The position numbers and the translations under genes are program-made. Below the pieces are notes generated by a model. It searched no databases and had not been told where the DNA came from. It was given only the letters and a program-made list of their open reading frames with translations. A stretch of DNA of 64,000 nt, from NCBI RefSeq assembly GCF_918797505.1, contig NC_092794.1:79521345-79585344 (forward strand). Reading direction: 5' to 3'. Origin of the DNA: Bemisia tabaci (lineage: Eukaryota > Arthropoda > Insecta > Hemiptera > Aleyrodidae). This document shows positions 21,799 through 33,570 of the stretch, piece after piece; position 1 is the first letter of the stretch; every line of letters starts with the position of its first letter.

Positions 21799-23744
21799 AT
21801 GGGATTCTCCTTTCTTTTGTTCTGCGATCAGAACTCAGGTAGACGGATGCGATGGGCCAGCAATGCGGTTGAAATCTTGACATTTGAGGGATCGATCCGG
21901 GCGTGATCATTAGATCCTGAGTTAAATACCATTGCCCGGCAATGATATACAAATCCATGCGGTCGATAGCATTCTCCGATGTTCGCTAGTAAAATCCAGT
22001 CTTAGGAGTTAACTAGCCGGCCCCGGCAAGTTCGCTCAACATATCCGATATTTGAATTTGCCGAGTAAATCAGACTACCGCTACCTCGCTGCGCGGCGCT
22101 TCCATTCCTACTGCGTTATCTATTCTAACTATTATTACAATCCTGCTATTTTTCTCCTTCTTCTTCTTCTTCTTCTTCTTCCTCCTCCTTCCCCTCTTCT
22201 TCACAAATTATCTTCGCATCGAGAAACTCGTGAATTTTAAACAGACAATTTCAAGAAAAATTGTTTAAAAGTAGTTCTAATAAAGCCCTTTTTAGTGTGC
22301 AATTTTGAGACATTATATCAATAATTAAAATTATATCAGTAAAGAAACTGAAACATTTGACTTTACTGTAACTTTGTACTTAATCTGGTTTTAACCAGAA
22401 TTGAAAGAATTGAAAGAAAAAAATCATAATAATGCTTCAAACACGAGGCCTCTTTTTCAGAGATCTATTATGTAAAAGTCCTGAAGCATTTTTCCTTTAA
22501 AAATATACCAAAAGTGTTTTTCTAATTAATACTTCTTGACGAATTTTTTAAGAGTTTGTGAAAAGTGCTTCACGTATTCGCTTTTACTAGGTCAAATCAT
22601 CTTCATAGTGTTGTTTATACTTTTAATGGTAGAAGTGTAGAACCCTCCTCTCTACCCTGACCGCATTTCGGAATTATTGGTTTTAATTTATTGGGAAGAA
22701 AAGTCTCATCGATATTTCCTGCGAAAAATTTGACAGAGCCTAGGGAAAAAAAATTCTTGTTTTAGAAAAGATACCGGTAGGTTTGCGTTTCCTCTTTCTC
22801 CCGACATGTAGATTCATTCACATACATGTGAAACAAAACTTTCATTGCGTACACAGAAATCGAAAGTTTTTTTCTACAATGAAGTGCGCGGAGGAATAAA
22901 ACCTTACACCTCCATCACTTGATCACCTTTCGTGTTTTTGGTTTCCTTCTTGCCAATTCTCAATACGCTCCTTGTCACTGTTACCTCGCGTCATTTTCGA
23001 GTTATTTTCCCGGCCTAATTATACCCACAATAATAGTACTAATCCCTTTAATATATTAAGTACCTACCATACCCGAGATTTCAGCCACTTCCGAAAATGA
23101 TGATTCATTGGAGCCTTTGAGTTAATAGATCACGATATTGCTTTTCAGTACCCACAGATGCGGTGATTAAGGTTTATCTACAGCTGCGTGAAGTAAGAAA
23201 TTTCTCCGCGCAGGGGGCGCCACCGCTGTGTTTTAGAGTCCGTACAGCTCCACGTGAGTCCTTGAGCTTTTATAAAAGTTGAGGGAATTTCTGTTTAAAT
23301 CGAAGAGTTATAAGTTCTAGCCATAACATTCTTCTTCCTATTGACCCTTAAAACAACGTGAAAAGTCATTTCTGAAGCTCTGCAATTTGATCCCAGAAAA
23401 AAGTAGGGTTAAGCATGATGACCTTGATGCGACCAATCGCGCTTGATCACTCTCAGCAGTTGGCAGATATCTCTCTCCCACCGTGAGCTGTCTCTCTCGC
23501 ACTTACAGATATCCCGTAAGAGAAACTGGGATCAATTTACAGCTTTTATTATTAGACTTTCAAAGCTCGCGTTTGTTTCTAAGGATTCCAGACGTATGCT
23601 GCTAGAACTTATGAGTCTTAGAATTTAAGATACCTATTGTGATATTTAAATAATCACTGATTCCGGAGTCGGATTTTAGCAGCGCGACGTGGTGGATTTT
23701 TTCGGAACTACAGCTGAAGATTAACCTTAATGTGTGTCAACGTG
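21799..23744. other. no recognised gene
   Basis: Apart from a CTT microsatellite at about 22158-22195, no repeat with clear ends, RNA gene or protein domain was seen. Confidence 0.5.
22158..22195. repeat. CTT/CCT microsatellite
   Basis: About seven CTT units followed by CCT and CCCCTCTTC variants. Confidence 0.9.
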
Positions 23745-23915
23745 ATGGGCCGTTGATAGCAAAGAGGGCAGTAAGTGCCAAAATAAAGTTTTGGTAAAAC
23801 GGGCTCAGAGGCATGTGACCGGAAAATTTCATTACAGAAGCCTCCGTTCTTTCTCAAATTACCACGAATCGTCCGATAGATTCCTAAAGATCGTTTGGAT
23901 GATTAAAAATCGACT
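23745..23915. repeat. dispersed repeat, inverted partner at 51635-51790
   Basis: Shares, in reverse complement, a run of landmarks with 51635-51790: AGCAAAGAG, ACGGGCTCAGA, GAGGCCTCCGTTCTTTCTCA-like sequence, TCGTCCGA and GATGATTAAAAAT. Clearly homologous but diverged. No ends were defined. Confidence 0.6.
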
Positions 23916-24117
23916 GATTTAATTTCCATTACGTAAAAAGGGTAGTTTTCATTTTCAGGCCAGGTTATTGTTAGGCAAGACAGCCATAAGTGCTATCTTC
24001 TGCATGCTTCCGTGGTTGCGTTTTGGACGCACAACAAACACATTATCAGGTTAGAAATTGGCAGAAGAGGGCGGCACTTTACTGGAAAGCACTGTTCTCA
24101 TTGGCTCTCATGCATCT

Positions 24118-24505
24118 ACGGCTGTCTTGAAAAAAACTGTGTCATTTTTTGTGCACTTATGGCTTTTACATACGTCTCGTTTTCATCAAGTTAGGATGAA
24201 TTTTGCTGTTTTAGCTGTCTCAGTAATTTCATATAAAAGAGTTTGGACGAATTTTGAAGAAAACTCGACTTCGAAAATTTTGCACTTACGGCTCTCTTCG
24301 CTATCACGGCAGAATTGCTACCTTGCCTGAAACTACGTCATTTTTTGCGCACTTGCGGCTTTCTCATACGTCTCGTTTCCATGAAAATAAGATGAATTTT
24401 GCTATTTTAGCTATTTCTGTGATTTCATCTAAAATGGATTAGACGAATTTTGAAGGATCCTTGATTTCGAAAATTTGACCCTTACTGCTCTCTACGCTAT
24501 GACAG
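24118..24505. repeat. tandem duplication, 196-bp period
   Basis: GTCATTTTTTGTGCACTTAT at 24141 recurs as GTCATTTTTTGCGCACTTGC at 24337. The following text (ACGTCTCGTTT, GATGAATTTTGCT, GACGAATTTTGAAG, TTCGAAAAT) repeats in the same order. Two units. The small open frames here follow the repeat. Confidence 0.8.
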
Positions 24506-24952
24506 CAGTGAGGAGAGCGTTAGACAATTTTGTTTTTACATCTTAAAGGATTGGGGCCCACGTCACTAAAGCTAGATAAGCGGGGAGGGGGAGGTTCGGA
24601 AACTCCGAGTTCAGTGTTACGTATTTTCTGAACAATCCCTAATCGCACAGTGATCAAATACACACAATTTTGGCGTTAATAGTACCACTGAGACTATTTC
24701 ACGGCCCAAAAAATGTGCAAGAGGAACTGTAGACGCACTTCCCTCTCGACGGCGATACCATGTTAAATAAATTAGCAAAAGCGTATTAAATCGTAGATTA
24801 TGACATTTTCACTTTATTTTCTCATGGTGTATAGTATTTTGATCGAATTTTTTGCTTCACAAAAAATCTATCAGACGGGTCCTTTATCAGATCAGCCCTC
24901 CGCCCCCATTACCGGACGTGATGCACTAATCTCTGAAATATCGAGGCATATC

Positions 24953-25203
24953 ATATCGACGGCTAAAGTGTGACAGCACGTATCTCCATTGCGGTGTCTC
25001 AAAATCTCCGCTTATAATTTATTTTTTCAAGGAGGATCAAGTCAGCTTCATAGCTTGATATCTATACAGAATATCCAAACAACAGAGAAAACAATTAAAG
25101 AAGTTTTGTTAAAATTACGTTGACTATAAATTTACAAGAAAAAAAATAATGTATGACTGAGAGTCTAGAATCTCGCAAACAGATATATGCGGTCTCGCAC
25201 TTT
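24953..25203. mobile_element. diverged MITE related to 32361-32625
   Basis: Left end CATATCGACGGCTAAAGT and right end CACTTTAGGCATCGATATG, with internal CACGTATCTCCATTGCGG and TCTCAAAATCTCCGC paralleling the 32.4-kb element. Confidence 0.5.
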
Positions 25204-25860
25204 AGGCATCGATATGTAATCTCTGAGCAGGTGAACACAGAACAATAACAAATCTTAACTTAATTTATGTCTGGCAAACGACTAAAATATACAAAATTTG
25301 TGGTTGATCGCACAGCCAGTCCTTGGTTGATTTTTCTTAAACCATCGAGTTCAACTTGAGCTGCCTATTAGAAACTAGAATACACGTCAGCACATGGCAC
25401 AAGTTCGTGGATTTTCCTCTTTTTCGGCAGTTTTTTTAAACAATAATATGAGGCAACTCTTTTTTTCGAGAGCTTTTTCTGTTCATATTTTCTTCTTATG
25501 CTTAATTTAAACTTTTTGCCGGTACTGGATCGCACAATTATTCAAATATTTTTTTCTTGTTATTTTACTCTATATTATAGCTCAAGAGCTTGAGGAGGCA
25601 GCATATTTTCTGCGGCAGAAAGATTTTTAGGTATATTCGCCGACAGCTAAAATGGGAGTTCAAATTTGGATTAAAATGCACGATTTGGCTATGCATAGAC
25701 GATGCATCGCTTGGCTAACATAGGGGCGTAACTGCACATTGAAATGAGCCCGAAAAAGCTTTGAAATGTATGGAAGACAGGGTTCATTGTAAAGTGTAAT
25801 TACGCCCATATGTCAGGTAGGTGACGATATGCATCCCTTCAACAAATAACAGTGGCCGGC
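25204..25860. other. no recognised feature
   Basis: AT-rich sequence without recognisable genes or bounded repeats. Confidence 0.5.
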
Positions 25861-25870
25861 TGCTCATGTG

Positions 25871-26299
25871 TCAGTTTGTGCATTTGATTCCGCATTCAAC
25901 CGGCCAGTTTGGCCTTTCAATTCCAGGCGAACAGCCACCAGCCCTCGATTGCTGAACGAGAGCTAGACACGGCCGAAATCTGGTCAGACGCCACCCTGGA
26001 AAACCCGTACGCGTGGTGGGCAATTGAGTCAAATGATCTTTGTCGCGACCCTTTCTCCGTGGCCCGTGGCACCGATCCCGCATACATTCCTCTTTCACTT
26101 TTAACTTTTCCTTTCCGTGTTTCCGTCGATCTTGATGAAATGACGGCCGCGAAGCAGTATGGAGTCCTGCCTCTCCTCTAATTGACGCGACGCGCTCGTG
26201 GACCATCCTCGATTTTATAGTATGTTCAATCTTTGGGCTCAATTTGGCGACTTGGTTGGTCAAGTCAAGGGGCTTGCGACAGAGCAACGGATTTTGCAT
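25871..26299. other. GC-richer segment with overlapping open frames
   Basis: Noticeably richer in G and C than its surroundings, with open frames on both strands (142 codons on -, 90 on +). Neither product resembles a family I recognise. The two overlapping frames are more likely a result of base composition than genes. It could be the internal part of an unrecognised repeat. Confidence 0.3.
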
Positions 26300-26756
26300 C
26301 GCATGATCGAGGGATCAGAAATTCAGTTATCTAAGTTTAAAGAAATATTTTACTGATAATCATTTGCGACAGATCTTGGTTATTATGAAGACAGTTTATT
26401 TCATTTTAATAATTTTGTCAACTTCTCAGGGAGTGGAGGGGGCGCGGTGCGTGACTCATTTTATTAAATTACATCACGTGGAAGTATAGTGACTCTCATT
26501 CACATGTTGTGTAAAATCTCATGGTATTATACTCTGTCTCACGAACGACGATCCCTGGAAAATATAAGGTAAGTAGTGAAAAACCCCGTAAATGACAACA
26601 CTGGAGACCGTTCGAGAAGCGAGGCAGCCAGGACAATGCGCAGGTACCGCGCGCCCGGACTTTGGGTTTGCGAGACTTCTATTACACCCATGTCCCGTCA
26701 GTTTTCTCTTTCTTATCTGAGTCAGTCAGAATTTGTTTTTCTTCAATTTTATAAAG

Positions 26757-26875
26757 AACTAGCCGCTGTGGCTCGCTTCGCTCGCCTCGCATCTAGCCGG
26801 GGGCTCCGCCCCCTGGACCCCCGGTCACTCGCTTCGCGAGTGACTTACGGCTCGCAAGCGAGCCGTATTCCGTGC
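26757..26875. repeat. GC-rich block of short palindromes
   Basis: A chain of short inverted repeats: GGCTCGCTTCGCTCGCC, GGGGGCTCCGCCCCC, TCACTCGCTTCGCGAGTGA and GGCTCGCAAGCGAGCC. It is sharply different in composition from the AT-rich flanks. Cruciform or strong RNA hairpins are expected. Origin not identified. Confidence 0.7.
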
Positions 26876-28065
26876 CGTAAATGCAAAAAGATGATAAAGT
26901 AATGTAATTCTATAAGAACTCTTCTGAATACATGAATACGAGAGGCATTCCTTCCTAAATTAGTTTACCTGTTTTCAGTTCCGTAATGATCTTCCTTGTA
27001 AATTTTCAAAAGAAAAACGAAATTACGCGAAATTGCCAAGAAGCATTATAGATAGTTTTCCTGTAAGGAATTTTTCTTCGGGGGGGGGGGGGGGGCATTA
27101 ACTGTGAGTTAAATAAGGCGAAGTCCCTCCGGAATATGACAATGTAAGCCCTGCGCACTTGGTATTGGCCAGGAGGAGTAGCTCACTGGCGTCCTCCAGG
27201 ACTCCAGCCAACACCACCGTCGGGTGGCGCCAGTAGTAGAGAAGTTTAGGACTTAAGAAAAGAGACAATTTCGAATGTTACATTAAAAAAAAGCATCTCA
27301 TGCATTTGGCCATCATATAAATGAATGTATTTTCAAATGAATTTCGCGCAAATGTATGAACGAACGGGGTACAAAACGTATTACCTTATAAAAGAAGGAT
27401 TTTCGGTTACTCGGCACTGACCGGCAAAATACATGTAAATTTGGAGTTACTCCTCCTAGTCGTTAGCTACTCACTCAAGGAACATTCTACGTAAAAAATT
27501 CGAGTGAATTGTTTGAATATGTAAATTATTAGAATCATTAATTAGTATACGCACTAAAAAGAGACAAACTTCATGCACAGGACGCAACAATCTCGCACAT
27601 TTGCACCCAGAAAATATGAGTAGAAATTGTGTAGAACGTTTCTGGCGAAAACAGGTGTACAATAGCCTCGCACTGGGTTGGACACTAAACAACCGAGGAT
27701 ATTCCGTAAAAAAAAAGAAAGGAAAGAAAGTATGAATAGAAATTGCTAAATATCCATTCATCGACTGGCGCGGCCGCAAAAGAACGTATCTCGCGAATAC
27801 AGAGGCAAAATAGTATCACTCAGTATCGGACACTCACAAATCGGAACTGTTCCGTGAAAAAAGAGAGAAAAATTGAGCAGATATTGTTAAGTACCCATTG
27901 ATCAACTAACATAACCGTAAAAGAACGTATCCGACGAAAGCAGATGAGCGATGGGCAAGCTCTCAAAAGTCGCGAGATTTCGAAATCTAATCAGTGTTGC
28001 GCTCGAGATGCAGGATGCAGCTAAGTTGGCAGCGTACACGAATAGACTGATTTTCGGAGCAACCA
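26876..28065. other. no recognised gene; poly(G) at about 27079
   Basis: A run of about 17 G near 27079-27095. No protein domain or bounded repeat was recognised. Confidence 0.5.
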
Positions 28066-28073
28066 TGGATAAA

Positions 28074-28124
28074 TATATACTACGTGTACGTAATGAAAAT
28101 ATACGTTAGTATATTTTCATCCAT
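28074..28124. repeat. 51-bp hairpin with 8-bp flanking repeat
   Basis: CATGGATAAATATATAC at the left and GTATATTTTCATCCAT at the right, flanked by GGAGCAAC at 28066-28073 and 28125-28132. It looks like a very short MITE remnant with an 8-bp duplication. Confidence 0.6.
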
Positions 28125-28255
28125 GGAGCAACTCAGAGGATGCAATTCAAAGGAAGCAATTCAGTCCTGAAAACATTTTGTTTTCTGTTTTTTCCCACGA
28201 TTTTCCTTTGCTCTTCGATAAAGGTGGCTGATGTAGGGGTAACGGGAGGGACGAA

Positions 28256-28515
28256 CATAATTCTGCAGTGGTAAGGAAGAACGCCGTATGAGTCTTCAGA
28301 CGTTGCCAAATTTCCCCTGGAAAACCACTAAATTTCAGGAAAATTTTTGAATGCTTGTATACCAATTTCTTGGATAATTTTGTTTTTAATTTGATCTAAA
28401 ACGTCTGAAAATTTCATGGGGAAAATATTCATAATTTTCCTCAAAAATAAACATTTTATCGAAGAAAATTTGGCAATTCCCGAATGTTCATATGTCGTTC
28501 TTCCTTAGCAGGGCA
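28256..28515. repeat. weak inverted repeat
   Basis: ATAATTCTGCAGTGGTAAGG followed by AAGAACGCCGTATG at 28256 pairs with inverted CATATGTCGTTCTTCCTTAG near 28488. Possible MITE. No target duplication was seen. Confidence 0.35.
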
Positions 28516-29316
28516 GAATTGCAAACACTGCGCTTTAAAAAAGAGACCATTTTCGGTTTTCTTCAAAGTATTCGGACATAACTCCAATAAAAATACAATG
28601 AGAGGATTAGCGCGAGGTTTGGATGTCGCTCCCTGGTCGGAAAATCATGTTTTGACTCGTCTGCCGACAAAATCTCGTCAAAGCGTTCAAGAACAGCTGG
28701 GCCTGGAGACATGAGTCAGGAGACCAGGCGGCAGCAATAGATCTCAATTCGTCATCCTTTTTTCCCTTCCTGCTCGGCCTAGTGGAGCTCCAAAAAAATT
28801 GATGAAATTTCTCTCATCGGGTTCGATTTCAACTTTCTCAGTAAATTTACGCTCTACTAAAAAAGTATATTACAATGAACTAAATTTCGTCGTAATATGT
28901 TGATAAGTAACGGAAATATCGTTCAGCAAGTTATAAATGCAGCAGTTGTGGTATCGATCTTAGTGTACCGTAGAATCATGTATTTTCATTAGTTTGACCA
29001 CCATTCTGCTCAAAATTTCACCGCGAATCGAAAAATATACACTGTAAAAACAATTTCCGAATGATAGAAAAAATTGCATTTTTACTGTCTTTAAATTTTG
29101 AGGGTCAGATTTTGTTTGGCATATGAGACAATAGGGCTGCGATCCCGTAGCGAGCAGTCTCGGTCTCGAGGGCTGTTAGACAAAAGGACGGGAAAACCCA
29201 TGTCATCGCGCCGTTTCGACAGTTTTATGGAACCACGTAGCTGGGGCGGCTTCCTTTTATTCAGACAGGGCAGTGCTGAGACAGAGTCCGAGTTTGACCT
29301 TCGGCGTTGGGTGAAG
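28516..29316. other. no recognised gene
   Basis: Overlapping open frames at 29091-29334 on both strands lack recognisable domains and abut the MITE at 29317. Confidence 0.5.
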
Positions 29317-29924
29317 CAAGATCCATCCATATAGGTCAGTCATTCCCGAAACCCAAATGAGAATCTTCTGCGCATGACGTCAGCATTACTGCCGCGAAAA
29401 CCAGAAATGTCGGAAACAATGCTTTTCTTATGGGAGAGAACAAATTTTTCTTAATGAATCATTTAAATTTCTTACTTTTAAATTCTTTGAAGCTTTCTGA
29501 GTGTCGAAAGGAACGTTTAGAAATTAGCGTCAAGGGTTTCAATTCAGCTGAATTTGCGTTTTTATATTTTTAAATGATTTTTGAAGTCAGTGATGTAACA
29601 AGCCATCTAGTGGTATAGATTCGCGTGTAAAAATGGCTGATGCAGAGTAAACTGTAAAAATAAAAGAACACAAATTCGGCAAAATCGAAACCCTGAATGC
29701 TAATGTCTAAACGTTCTTTTCGACACACAGAAAGTTTCAAAGGATTTAAAAGTAAGAAATTTAAATGAATCATTAAGAAAAATTTGCTCTCTCCCATAAG
29801 AAAAGCATTGTTTCCGACTTTTCTGGTTTTCGCGGCAGTAATGCTGACGTCACGAGCCAATGGAAAGGGGCTTACCCCGAGCGGGGAAATCTGCGCAATG
29901 ACTGACCTATATGGATGGATCTTG
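29317..29924. mobile_element. 608-bp hAT-like MITE
   Basis: Inverted ends CAAGATCCATCCATATAGG with the 8-bp duplication GGGTGAAG at 29309-29316 and 29925-29932. The arms stay similar for more than 200 bp inward (TGACGTCA, GTCGGAAACAATGCTTTTCT, TAAATTTCTTACTTTTAAAT). No coding sequence. Confidence 0.9.
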
Positions 29925-29997
29925 GGGTGAAGGCTGTGTAGTAGTAATATGGAGAGGGGTCTATTTGCATCTCTCAGCGGTTTACACAGATATGGCT

Positions 29998-30505
29998 GAA
30001 AAATTGGAAATTCTCATAGTTTTGCGAGCATCTAGGAGCTAGAAGCTTTCAATCGACCCAAAAATCGTAAAAATCGCCCCGGTAGATCTCTCAAAATAGG
30101 CGTTACAACAGGAACATAACCAACTCCCGGGAACTTAAGGCCGGAGGGGGGTGGATTTGGCTTTAAGAGCGTCTCAGGAAGAAGAGTCTGAAAATTTTGG
30201 AAGTCTGACAATTTTGCGAGCATCTAGAAGCTAAGAGCTTGCGGTCGACCCAAAAATCGTAAAAATCGCCCCGGTAGATCTCTCAAATTAGGCGTTACAA
30301 CGAAAACATACCGCAACTCTCGGAAACTTATGGTCGGAGGGGGGTGGATTTGGCTTTAAAAGCGTCTCAAGCGAAAGAGGCTGAAAAATTTGGAAGTCTG
30401 AAAATTTTGCGGACATCGGGACGTCAAGAACTTTAACCAGAGTCAAGCATCGTCGAAATCGGTCCGGTAGAACTCCAGAAATAAGCGTTACAGTGAAACC
30501 CCCAA
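29998..30505. repeat. 192-bp tandem repeat, about 2.6 units
   Basis: GCGTTACA recurs at about 30100, 30292 and 30484 with constant context: AAAAATCGTAAAAATCGCCC, CGGTAGATCTCTCAAA, GGAGGGGGGTGGATTTGGC and TTGCGAGCATCTAG. The third unit is the most diverged. Confidence 0.85.
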
Positions 30506-30563
30506 CGATTTTATTTATATAGATCATGTTTTAAGTGCGTCAACTGTTACAGTATAAAAACCT

Positions 30564-30705
30564 AAGCAAGGTGATGTAAAATTATCAAAAATAGAGCAAT
30601 TTTGACGATTTTGGCATCTCAAGATGACACGGATCATTATCGGATCTTGAGATGCCAAAATCGTCAAAATTGCTCCAATTCAGATAATTTTACGTCACCT
30701 TGCTT
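30564..30705. repeat. hairpin MITE, about 142 bp
   Basis: AAGCAAGGTGATGTAAAATT and inverse, with inner arms TTGACGATTTTGGCATCTCA and GTGAGATGCC-type complement around a short loop. No clear target duplication. Confidence 0.75.
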
Positions 30706-30783
30706 GGATTTTCATGCTGCGTCGTGTGATGCAGTTAAAAGTCCATTTTCTCTAAGATTAAAAAAAAAATAGTACTCCTACTA

Positions 30784-31367
30784 CCCAAGTAGCAGTGATC
30801 GCGATAAATTGCGATTAAATTGGAGAATGTATCGCGATTTTATCGACGTCGCGATTTATTGCAATATTATCGGGAGAAAAATCGCGATAAATTGCAACAA
30901 AATCGCGATATTATCGAACGCGATTTTATAGAGATAAAATTGCAATAAATTGCAATTTTTCATTAACGCATGAATGACGCATATGAAAGATGTTTCTATT
31001 CCGCCGCCGCCGTTTTTACCGAGATCCGTTGGTAACTTAACCATCTCATTTTTTTTTATCAATTATTAGTATAATGTTACAAAGACAGACTGGTAAGCTT
31101 ACCTGAAAACCGGTATTTTTACTGATTTTTTCAGGTAATTCAGGAATACCACTTTTATTGGTAATCAATCCCCGGTAACTTTACCATTTTATCTCGGTAA
31201 TTCTACCACAGTCGATAAAAACTATTGGCGTTTTTCCCAAGGTCCATCGGTAACTTTGCCATCTCACTATTATTGGTAATTTTACAGAGACAGAATGATG
31301 AGATTACCAATAGAACCTTATTTTACCAACCGTATTTCAAGGTATGAAATAAAATACAGAGGAGGGA

Positions 31368-31422
<55 letters not shown>

Positions 31423-31913
31423 AATGAAAAATCGGTGTCAGTCAACGCAAAGACATAAGTTGTGAGGTTGCGAAGCGCCGATCCATGTATAAGAGGCTTA
31501 AATTCGCACACGCAAGTCATATAGCGGTCATAGCATAGTGACAATGTGCTGGCCTTCCACCGTAGCGATTGGGGTTCGAATCCCCGCGGAGGCTCCGGGG
31601 ATTTTACGCTCGTCTTCGTCAAAGGACCTGACGGCTGAACCTAACGGCAATCGGCTGACAACTTTAATCCCTTTTTTTTGGCGATTTTATCAATCGCTAG
31701 GATCATCAACATCTGAGCGATCATCCTCGATCTTATCGCGATAAAATCGCAATTTTTTCGGGCCGATAAAATCGCAATAAAATCGCAAAAAGATCGAGGA
31801 TAATCGCTCAAATGTTGATGATCCTAGCGATTTTATCGCCGATAAAATCGAGGATAATCGCGACTTTATCGGCGATAAAATCGCGATTTTTCCGTTGAAA
31901 AATGCTACTTGGG
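30784..31913. mobile_element. CCCAAGTAGC element, copy 2 (1130 bp), inverted
   Basis: Same structure as 18405-19522 in reverse: ends CCCAAGTAGC...GCTACTTGGG, a TTACC zone, a run of about 45 A and the tRNA-like block at 31516-31597 on the + strand. TA is on both sides (30782-30783 and 31914-31915). Copies differ by only scattered bases, which suggests recent activity or conversion. Confidence 0.8.
31516..31597 (+). repeat. tRNA-like block inside copy 2
   Basis: A-box-like TAGCATAGTGAC at 31531 and perfect B box GGTTCGAATCC at 31573. The A run lies about 100 bp upstream instead of downstream, so it does not fit a simple SINE orientation. Confidence 0.55.
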
Positions 31914-32360
31914 TAATACGGGTTGCTCAACGGGAGAAGAATTAGGTATGTCAAAGGCTCCTAGAGTCTCTTCATTGAAATGCCTCGTCCAAGTCATTAG
32001 CGGTGTTGCCGTCGACTGCAAAAATGACCGTCGGGCCAGGGATCGTCGTTCGTGAGACAGAGTATACCCGCTGAATCGATGACTGATGATTAGTAATTTT
32101 CGGGAAGATGGTTTCATGGAGAAAAATGATTATTAGCGGTGTCTGAGGAGTATCTTACAAGCAATTTTTGTATCTTTCGTTTCCGCAAAGTATGTTTCTT
32201 GAGAATTTGCCATAGTCTGTTATATGAATCGAAGATTTGTTTTGGCTGTCGATTAATATGCAGATATGTTTTGGCTATTGTTTGGCTGTTAATTTTTGCT
32301 TAAAAAATCACTGGCTGATTCCTCAAAAATATACTGCAGTATTTTGTATGTATATGACAA
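31914..32360. other. no recognised gene
   Basis: Contains CAGGGATCGTCGTTCGTGAG at about 32038, whose inverse occurs at about 26540. Otherwise unremarkable. Confidence 0.45.
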
Positions 32361-32625
32361 GTATATCGACGGTGAAACTACCAAACCACGTATCTCGTTT
32401 GCAGTGTTTTAAAATCTACGCTCGCATTTTATTTTTTTGAAGTAGACCAAATCAATATCATTCCTTGAAATTTTCACAGAATTTTCTCCGCACGAAGAGG
32501 AAAAATCACAGAAATTTTCAAGACTGGACGTTAAGTAGTTTTTCATTTAAAAAATAAAGTATGACAGGAAGTCAGCGACGTCGCAAACCGAGATACGTGG
32601 TTTGGTAGTTTCACCGTCGATATGC
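32361..32625. mobile_element. 265-bp MITE
   Basis: About 45-bp inverted ends beginning GTATATCGACGGTGAAACTA and continuing CCAAACCACGTATCTCG. A diverged relative is at 24953-25203. No target duplication was settled. Confidence 0.7.
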
Positions 32626-32871
32626 TAAATTGACAGGCAAGACTGCAACAAATTCTAAAAATTTTGAAAAGTCCGGCATCCGGCGGCGGGCAAAATGGGC
32701 CAAAGCTAAAACCCCTATGCGCCCAACTTGATTCGCGAAGAAAGCAGTTAATCACTTTGATGCTTGCTGTAAGTGATGATCATTAATGCCTAAGGACAGG
32801 GATACGTAAGTTTCGGCACAGGTTTTGTGGACCCTAGCGCGATAACAGAAGGCAAATTCACAGATTATTGA

Positions 32872-33061
32872 TGCAGTAAGGCTATGTGGCATCATAGCCT
32901 TACTCAATAGGGTGTGTGCCCGACCTGGCAAAGGGGCACCCACAGACAGACAGGCCACTAGCCAGAGCCAGGCCCTTCCTGTTCAAGTCGTGATCTCGTG
33001 ATAATAAACATCTTTGAGTGATCATCAGCGTCTCATTTATTTAGGCTACCGACCCACATCA
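32872..33061 (+). repeat. 5' LTR
   Basis: Begins TGCAGTAAGGC and ends CCCACATCA. An AATAAA lies at 33003-33008. Matches 40904-41093 except for about four substitutions. Confidence 0.92.
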
Positions 33062-33079
33062 TGGCGACGAGGATAACGT
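33062..33079 (+). other. putative primer-binding site
   Basis: TGGCGACGAGGATAACG directly follows the LTR, the position of a tRNA primer-binding site. The primer tRNA was not identified. Confidence 0.6.
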
Positions 33080-33420
33080 GACGGAAATCAGCGAATTCAC
33101 CTGATCAGCTAAGAACTGGGGACTGGCTATGCACCTGTTAGGCCACCATGCTCACTGCCGCAGATCATCAGAAGAAAATGGGTAAATAGATTGTTTTAAC
33201 TCATCCCCCGACATGACGCTCAAGCAGAATCCACAGCTACAGTGATTTCAGTGAATTTTATCCTATCGATTTAGTTCGAATTGTTTTTAATTTTTATAAT
33301 GTCTTAGTCTCCATGCGCTTCAAGGTTATGACTGATAACAGTACCAGATGAGGCACCTATCATTATTATAGGCTAAGCAATTATTGCATTCAAGAATCTC
33401 TCATACTCGCAATTAAAACA

Positions 33421-33568
33421 ATGGAATTGCGAACTCCCGATCCCCTTTCTCTCAGTGGAAACGTCCATGAAAACCTGAAACGTTTCAAAAAACAGTGGTC
33501 CAATTACAGTATAGGCTACGAATTAGACAAGAAAGATGAGAAAGTCCAAGTCGCTATCTTTCTCAATA
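33421..33568 (+). pseudogene. gag N-terminal fragment of the gypsy element
   Basis: Starts at an ATG and encodes about 49 gag-like residues (LSGNV.ENLKRFKKQW, then LDKKDEKVQVAIFL, a pattern common at the start of gypsy-type gag). The frame is cut at 33568 by the TIR element whose duplicated TA is at 33569-33570. The remaining gag continues, in the matching phase, from 35603. The insertion should abolish normal gag-pol from this copy. Confidence 0.75.
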
Positions 33569-33570
33569 TA

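Noticed and set aside
25871..26299. 142-codon frame on the - strand as a gene
   Set aside because: No family resemblance, an overlapping frame on the other strand, and base composition explains the openness.
31516..31597. Functional tRNA gene
   Set aside because: B box is perfect, but the acceptor and anticodon arms do not form a convincing cloverleaf, and the same block is inside the other transposon copy.
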